From Methanobacterium sp. UBA44 (GTDB taxonomy: Archaea > Methanobacteriota > Methanobacteria > Methanobacteriales > Methanobacteriaceae), in NCBI GenBank assembly GCA_002494885.1, contig DACV01000002.1:248001-312000 (forward strand): 64,000 nucleotides of DNA. Direction: 5' to 3'. The translations under genes and the position numbers were made by a program. Positions 59,754-64,000 of the stretch are shown piece after piece (positions within the stretch are counted from its first letter, which is position 1; each line of letters starts with the position of its first letter). The notes below the pieces were generated by a model that was not told the origin of the DNA, did not search any database, and saw nothing but the letters and a program-made list of their open reading frames with translations.

Positions 59754-61922
59754 TTATGTATCATTTTTAATCATTTTTGGAATAATAAAACTAGGATATA
59801 ATTTATGACTATCTGTAACATTTAAATTAGGTTCTAAATAGTATCCAGAATTTTCCAATTCATCTTCAGAGAAAATACTAATTAATTTTGGAAATTTATT
59901 CCAGTTAATTTCTATATCATACCAAGGTTTCTTCATTGGATTTAAAATTTTAATAGTAGTTGGAAAAGCCAGAATTAAATCTAAAAATATCTTTGAAATA
60001 TCATTAACAATATCAATATCTGAATACTCATCAGACCAATCATGTGTTAAACTATTTCTTAAGTTATTATGCTTTTCTAATAATTCTATGGTATCTTCAG
60101 GAGTATTTACTAAATATTTAGCATTAAAGTTAATTAACAATTTTAATGAAGAAATAAAGTCTCCTAAGGTAAATTTTTCAAAAGGTTTTTTATTCTTCTG
60201 GATATGTTCCTCTAATTTACTTTCAAATTCATTTTGCCATAGTAGCTTTGCATTAAAAATTACTATAACTCTTAAATATTTTTCTAATAAAGTATAAAAC
60301 TCTCTAAAGGCCAAATGTTTATGGTATTCCGGTAAATCATTCAATAAAAAGAAACAATCGTTGAATTTTTCTGAAAACTGCCAAGGTAGTCTTGATAACC
60401 AATCAAAATCTTCCAAAGCATTTTGAGCTTCTAAACTTTGTTTAACATTATATGCAGATTCATTAGTCGCTATATGACTGATAATTTTAAATTCAATCAT
60501 TTTCAAAATTTTATCATTTTTAATATTATTCAAACAAAGTGATAAATAAGAGTATGCCAAAGAACAAACCCTATATAGAGTGAAGCTAAGTTTTTGCTCC
60601 CTTATGGAGTTTAATTTTTCATCTAAAACAAATAAATCTTCTTTAATATAATCAGCTTTACTTAAAATTTCATAACATAAACTCAATATCTTAAAAAATT
60701 CATATCGATTTGTATTTTTGATATCTTCACTTCCATTTAACCATTTTTCAACCGCCTCAAAAGCATTTAAGAAATTTCCTTGTGAGACATTTAAATATGA
60801 TTCATGTAGAAACCTTTCATTTTTTACAATACTTTTATTTGTTACAATATTAGGAAAATCAGCATACTCAGAAGATTTTATTGCTTTATCTATAAATCCT
60901 AGTGATTTTTCATAATTTCCATTCTTTAATTCATTTTTGGATTGTAAATAATATAATTTAAATTCAATATTTTTTGCATGTCTATTAGCGGATGCCTTGT
61001 AATAATAGGATTTAGCTTCATTTAAAAGCATAATTCTATCTTCTAAAGAATTAGAGAATTTTGATAATGAATCACGCTTATAGCCCTGCATAAAATCAGT
61101 ATTTTTCTTATCACCTGTTTTTTTAGAGCATTCAATGGATTTATCCATATTTTTTTCAAAAGAAGTTTTATCTTTTTTATTAGCTAAAGCTTTACATAGA
61201 TAATAATTCATATATTCGCCATAATATGCTTCTTCTTTTTTACTTAAATCCGAAAGAGTTTCAGCAGAGTTTTTATAGCAAAATGCAGCATCTTCATATT
61301 TACTATCCCATCTAAAAATTTTTGCCTTTAAATCCCAATACATATGTTTATTATACAAAATGGCTCTTTTATGACTTTCATCTTTAAATTGATTATATAA
61401 ATCTTCTGCATATTCATATGCCATTTTCGCCAAATCTTTTGCGGGTTCGATATTACCTTCTAAACGGAATTTAATAGATTTAAATTTGTATAATGTAAGT
61501 TTTGTATCTTGATACTCTTTAGTTTTAGAAAAGCTTTTGTAACGGTCTAAGTAAATTTCAATTGCTTCTATAAACTCCATAACATTTTTCATGTCTTTTT
61601 CTAAATAATTATAGTTATTAAGACATTTTGTACTATTGTAAAATGCTTCTTTTATGCTACCTAATTCTAAAAAAAGTTCTTCACATTTTTTAAAATAGTA
61701 AATGGATTCTTTATTTTTTTTAGCAGAATAATAGATTGTTGCATTAGCTTTACAAAAATTTGCATAATTCCAAATATAGTTCCTTTCTTCTTGTATTCCT
61801 TTGTAAATTTTTGATGCTTCCAAAAATAATTTAGCAGATTCTTCTAAATTACCATTAATCCGTGCAATCTTGGCTTTTTCTTCTAATTCATTCGCTTTGT
61901 ATCTTAAATCATTAAAAACCAT
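59754..61922 (-). CDS. TPR-like protein with C-terminal HEPN-type motif
   Basis: A 722-aa protein. The first 450 residues are tandem helix pairs with TPR-like spacing (KANELEEKAKIARINGNLEE, KLFLEASKIYKGI, then many A/Y/F-rich repeats). The last third includes a helical domain with RNSLTH (R622-x4-H627) in NNLRNSLTHDWSDEY, the RX4H signature of HEPN ribonucleases. The exact family was not recognised. TPR-linked HEPN proteins are often defence sensors or toxins. It is the first gene of the minus-strand group that ends at 56393, and diverges from the DUF262 gene. Confidence 0.68.
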   Translation of the reverse strand: MVFNDLRYKANELEEKAKIARINGNLEESAKLFLEASKIYKGIQEERNYIWNYANFCKANATIYYSAKKNKESIYYFKKCEELFLELGSIKEAFYNSTKCLNNYNYLEKDMKNVMEFIEAIEIYLDRYKSFSKTKEYQDTKLTLYKFKSIKFRLEGNIEPAKDLAKMAYEYAEDLYNQFKDESHKRAILYNKHMYWDLKAKIFRWDSKYEDAAFCYKNSAETLSDLSKKEEAYYGEYMNYYLCKALANKKDKTSFEKNMDKSIECSKKTGDKKNTDFMQGYKRDSLSKFSNSLEDRIMLLNEAKSYYYKASANRHAKNIEFKLYYLQSKNELKNGNYEKSLGFIDKAIKSSEYADFPNIVTNKSIVKNERFLHESYLNVSQGNFLNAFEAVEKWLNGSEDIKNTNRYEFFKILSLCYEILSKADYIKEDLFVLDEKLNSIREQKLSFTLYRVCSLAYSYLSLCLNNIKNDKILKMIEFKIISHIATNESAYNVKQSLEAQNALEDFDWLSRLPWQFSEKFNDCFFLLNDLPEYHKHLAFREFYTLLEKYLRVIVIFNAKLLWQNEFESKLEEHIQKNKKPFEKFTLGDFISSLKLLINFNAKYLVNTPEDTIELLEKHNNLRNSLTHDWSDEYSDIDIVNDISKIFLDLILAFPTTIKILNPMKKPWYDIEINWNKFPKLISIFSEDELENSGYYLEPNLNVTDSHKLYPSFIIPKMIKNDT

Positions 61923-62319
61923 TATCTACTCATCCCATCAGATTGTATAAATAATATTTATTCTCATCCAATTATTGATAAATAGCATTAAACTAATTAA
62001 GCAGGGTCTAAATTCTCTACAATATCGGCAGTAATTACATCAGGCTCAAATATGGCTAAATTTGAGTAACTTAAATTACACTAATTTTGCCAATATCTAC
62101 ATTTTAACAATAATTCACTAATAAACGATTATAATATTTTATTATTTAAAATTTATTAAAAAAAAGATAGATTGATAGTTGATATTAAAATTTTTGAGCT
62201 AAGTTATTTTTTTATATAGTTAAATAAAATATAATTATTTCTATTTGCTTTTAATAGTAAATAATAATATTCTGCTATAAAAAACAATTATTAAATATTA
62301 AATTTAGGGGGCAAAGAGT
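61923..62319. other. Divergent spacer between TPR-HEPN and DUF262 genes
   Basis: A 397-base A/T-rich spacer. CTCAAAT-ATGGCTA-ATTTGAG at 62051-62072 forms a 7-bp hairpin of a kind unlike the repeat arrays. TATA-like stretches occur for both directions (TTATATAGTTAAATAAAATA near 62212). No gene was seen. Confidence 0.5.
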
Positions 62320-64000
62320 ATTAAAAATCTTCCAACACTACAAGAATTATTTAACCACAATATTTTTAAAGTTCCTGACTATCAAAGAGGTTATTCATGG
62401 GAAAATAGACATAGAGATGACCTTTTAGAAGATTTAGAGCTAATTAAAGAAAAGAAACATTATACTGGCACTGTTGTAATTAAGAGTCGAGGCGAAAAAG
62501 AAGGCATGGCTAAGACATTCCAAATTTACGATATAGTGGATGGTCAACAACGATTTACAACTTTAATTATTCTTTTAAGTGTAATAGCAGAAGAAATGAG
62601 GGATATTAAACATATAAATGCCCCTATAATTGCAGATAATATCATTACAACATATATCAAAGAAATGGGTATGGATGAGCCTTCTATTTACAAATTAGAA
62701 CTTGATGAATATAATAATACATATTTCAAAGATGCTGTAATTGAGGGGAATAAAGGGGTTGAACAATCTATTGAATCCCATAAACGATTAGATGATGCTA
62801 AATCCCAATTCAAAAATTATCTGAATATTCAAAGAAGAGGTACCATCCCCGCACTCTCTGATGAAGAATATTTCAATTTTTTAAATAATTTAGTGAAGAA
62901 AATTACCAAATCACTTGTTTTTACTCTATATGAAGTAGAAGATGATGCCGAAGTAGGAGTTATTTTCGAAGTAATGAATGACCGTGGAAAGCCATTATCA
63001 GAGCTTGAAAAAGTCAAAAACTATCTAATTTATTTAACTGGACGTATTTCAGAAGACCATGATACTGAAGATTTGGTAAGAACAATAAATGAAAGCTGGA
63101 AAACTATTCTAGAAAACTTATCAATTGCAGGTATGTCTAAAAACTCTGATGAAGACCGATTTCTCCGTTTAAATTATATTATTAACTATTATTCAGATAT
63201 GAAAACAATAGTGAAAGATGGGGAGAAAATAAGTATCAATAGTCAGTTAGCTGATATCCATAAACAATTAAAGGACTATTTCAAAAAATATGTAAGAAAT
63301 GAAGATTATGGTAAATGTTATAATGAAATGGAAGAATATATCTACTCTCTTAAAAGTATGTCCTACAGGTTGAGAGATATATTAAATCCATCTTATCATA
63401 ATGCATTCCCTACTATAAATGATAAAAAAATGAGAAATGAACTCTCTGTTCCTTTTTCTCAGATTAATAGGCTAGAGGTACAATCCAATATTTTAGTATT
63501 AGCGGTCAGTATCTATGAAAAATTCATTGACCAGCCTGAGAAGCTATTAGATTTAATGAAGTTATGTGAGATTTTAGCGTTTAGAGTTTATTATATTTGG
63601 GGTAAAATGGCTTCAAAGCTCCAAACCAGGATATATAGAATTGCATGTGACATATACCAGGATGATATGAATTATTTTGATATTAAATCAGAAATTAAGT
63701 CAATTTTAGAGAAGGTAGCACCAGCTAATGAAATTGAATATGAATTAACTCTTTATAATGATTTATATAAGTGGAAAGGTATAAGATACTTCCTTTATGA
63801 ATATGAACGTTACAGATGCTGGCAAGAAATTGATAGTGAACCCAACTTGACATGGGAACACCTTCAAAGTAAAGTTAAAAAGGAAACTATTGAACATATA
63901 TTGCCCCAAACCATTAGAGGAGTTAATCACGTTAAATATTGGACGGAATTATTTACTGAAACAGAACATTCCGAAAATGTATGCAGACTTGGAAACTTAG
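62320..64000 (+). CDS. DUF262/DUF1524 GmrSD-type restriction protein (ATT start, 3' partial)
   Basis: An open frame of 560 codons that leaves the window. The start region reads NLPTLQELF, then VPDYQRGYSW and IVDGQQRFTTL, the paired DUF262 motifs of the ParB/Srx-like fold that bind and hydrolyse nucleotide. FEVMNDRGKPLSELEKVKNY is the next family motif. Near the end, IEHILPQ and VCRLGNL belong to the DUF1524 HNH nuclease. Together they define GmrSD-type enzymes that cut glucosylated or other modified DNA. No ATG, GTG or TTG occurs before the QRGYSW motif; ATT 62320, with AGGGGG upstream, is the only sensible start. Confidence 0.85.
   Translation, partial: MKNLPTLQELFNHNIFKVPDYQRGYSWENRHRDDLLEDLELIKEKKHYTGTVVIKSRGEKEGMAKTFQIYDIVDGQQRFTTLIILLSVIAEEMRDIKHINAPIIADNIITTYIKEMGMDEPSIYKLELDEYNNTYFKDAVIEGNKGVEQSIESHKRLDDAKSQFKNYLNIQRRGTIPALSDEEYFNFLNNLVKKITKSLVFTLYEVEDDAEVGVIFEVMNDRGKPLSELEKVKNYLIYLTGRISEDHDTEDLVRTINESWKTILENLSIAGMSKNSDEDRFLRLNYIINYYSDMKTIVKDGEKISINSQLADIHKQLKDYFKKYVRNEDYGKCYNEMEEYIYSLKSMSYRLRDILNPSYHNAFPTINDKKMRNELSVPFSQINRLEVQSNILVLAVSIYEKFIDQPEKLLDLMKLCEILAFRVYYIWGKMASKLQTRIYRIACDIYQDDMNYFDIKSEIKSILEKVAPANEIEYELTLYNDLYKWKGIRYFLYEYERYRCWQEIDSEPNLTWEHLQSKVKKETIEHILPQTIRGVNHVKYWTELFTETEHSENVCRLGNL

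Overview
The window is about 64 kb of AT-rich archaeal DNA that fits a pseudomurein-walled methanogen of the order Methanobacteriales, most likely Methanobacterium. The evidence is a trpEGCFBAD operon facing a TrpY-type regulator, pseudomurein-binding repeats in a large exported protein, geranylgeranyl reductase with its ferredoxin, Alba, pelota, a Cdc48/VAT ATPase, archaeal adenylate kinase and archaeosine-synthase-like genes. Assignment to genus is inference from gene content; I could not search databases.

Region 1-12.3 kb: a PAP2 phosphatase cut by the window edge, a zinc-type CDF transporter, a frameshifted coiled-coil pseudogene, two paralogous P-loop ATPases about 4 kb apart on opposite strands, the ferredoxin/geranylgeranyl reductase pair for ether lipids, a decayed IS605-type tnpB, a UbiA-type prenyltransferase, a rubredoxin fused to a ThDP enzyme, an FMN glutamate-synthase-like protein and half of an archaeosine synthase. 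Region 12.3-21 kb: MIP18-type Fe-S assembly factor, adenylate kinase, tRNA-Ile(GAT), and the complete tryptophan operon with its divergent regulator and TGTACA-like boxes.

Region 21-40 kb: a membrane histidine kinase broken by one in-frame TGA, HypC, a lipoamide-dehydrogenase-like flavoprotein, MurG-like and MraY-like enzymes that may serve pseudomurein synthesis, an ABC-transporter relic, a ferredoxin-radical SAM protein, pelota, a TyrA with a possible FDX-ACB-like tail, a proton-type P-ATPase and Cdc48. Region 40-52 kb: S-adenosylhomocysteinase family enzyme, DUF2119 protein, histidine kinase, exported nuclease, SulP transporter, Alba, and a 990-residue exported protein with six wall-binding repeats, a glycosidase-like domain and a transglutaminase-like Cys/His/Asp domain.

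Region 52-64 kb is accessory DNA. It has a MntA-HepT toxin-antitoxin pair, NudC with duplicated fragments on both sides, a PAS histidine kinase, then six close genes on the minus strand (TPR-HEPN, Mrr, AbiV-type HEPN, a small protein, a TIR-like/nuclease fusion, a PD-(D/E)XK nuclease) and a divergent DUF262/DUF1524 GmrSD-type gene that leaves the window. This looks like a defence island with a candidate undescribed multi-gene system at 56.4-61.9 kb.

Two patterns cross the window. One is a family of tandem short hairpins with 3-base loops and GCA-like linkers, in three intergenic clusters (12.2, 37.6-37.9 and 52.45-52.5 kb) and also inside the mntA coding sequence. The other is a set of three genes (31.65, 51.70 and 62.32 kb) with no usable ATG, GTG or TTG, whose only sensible start is ATT.
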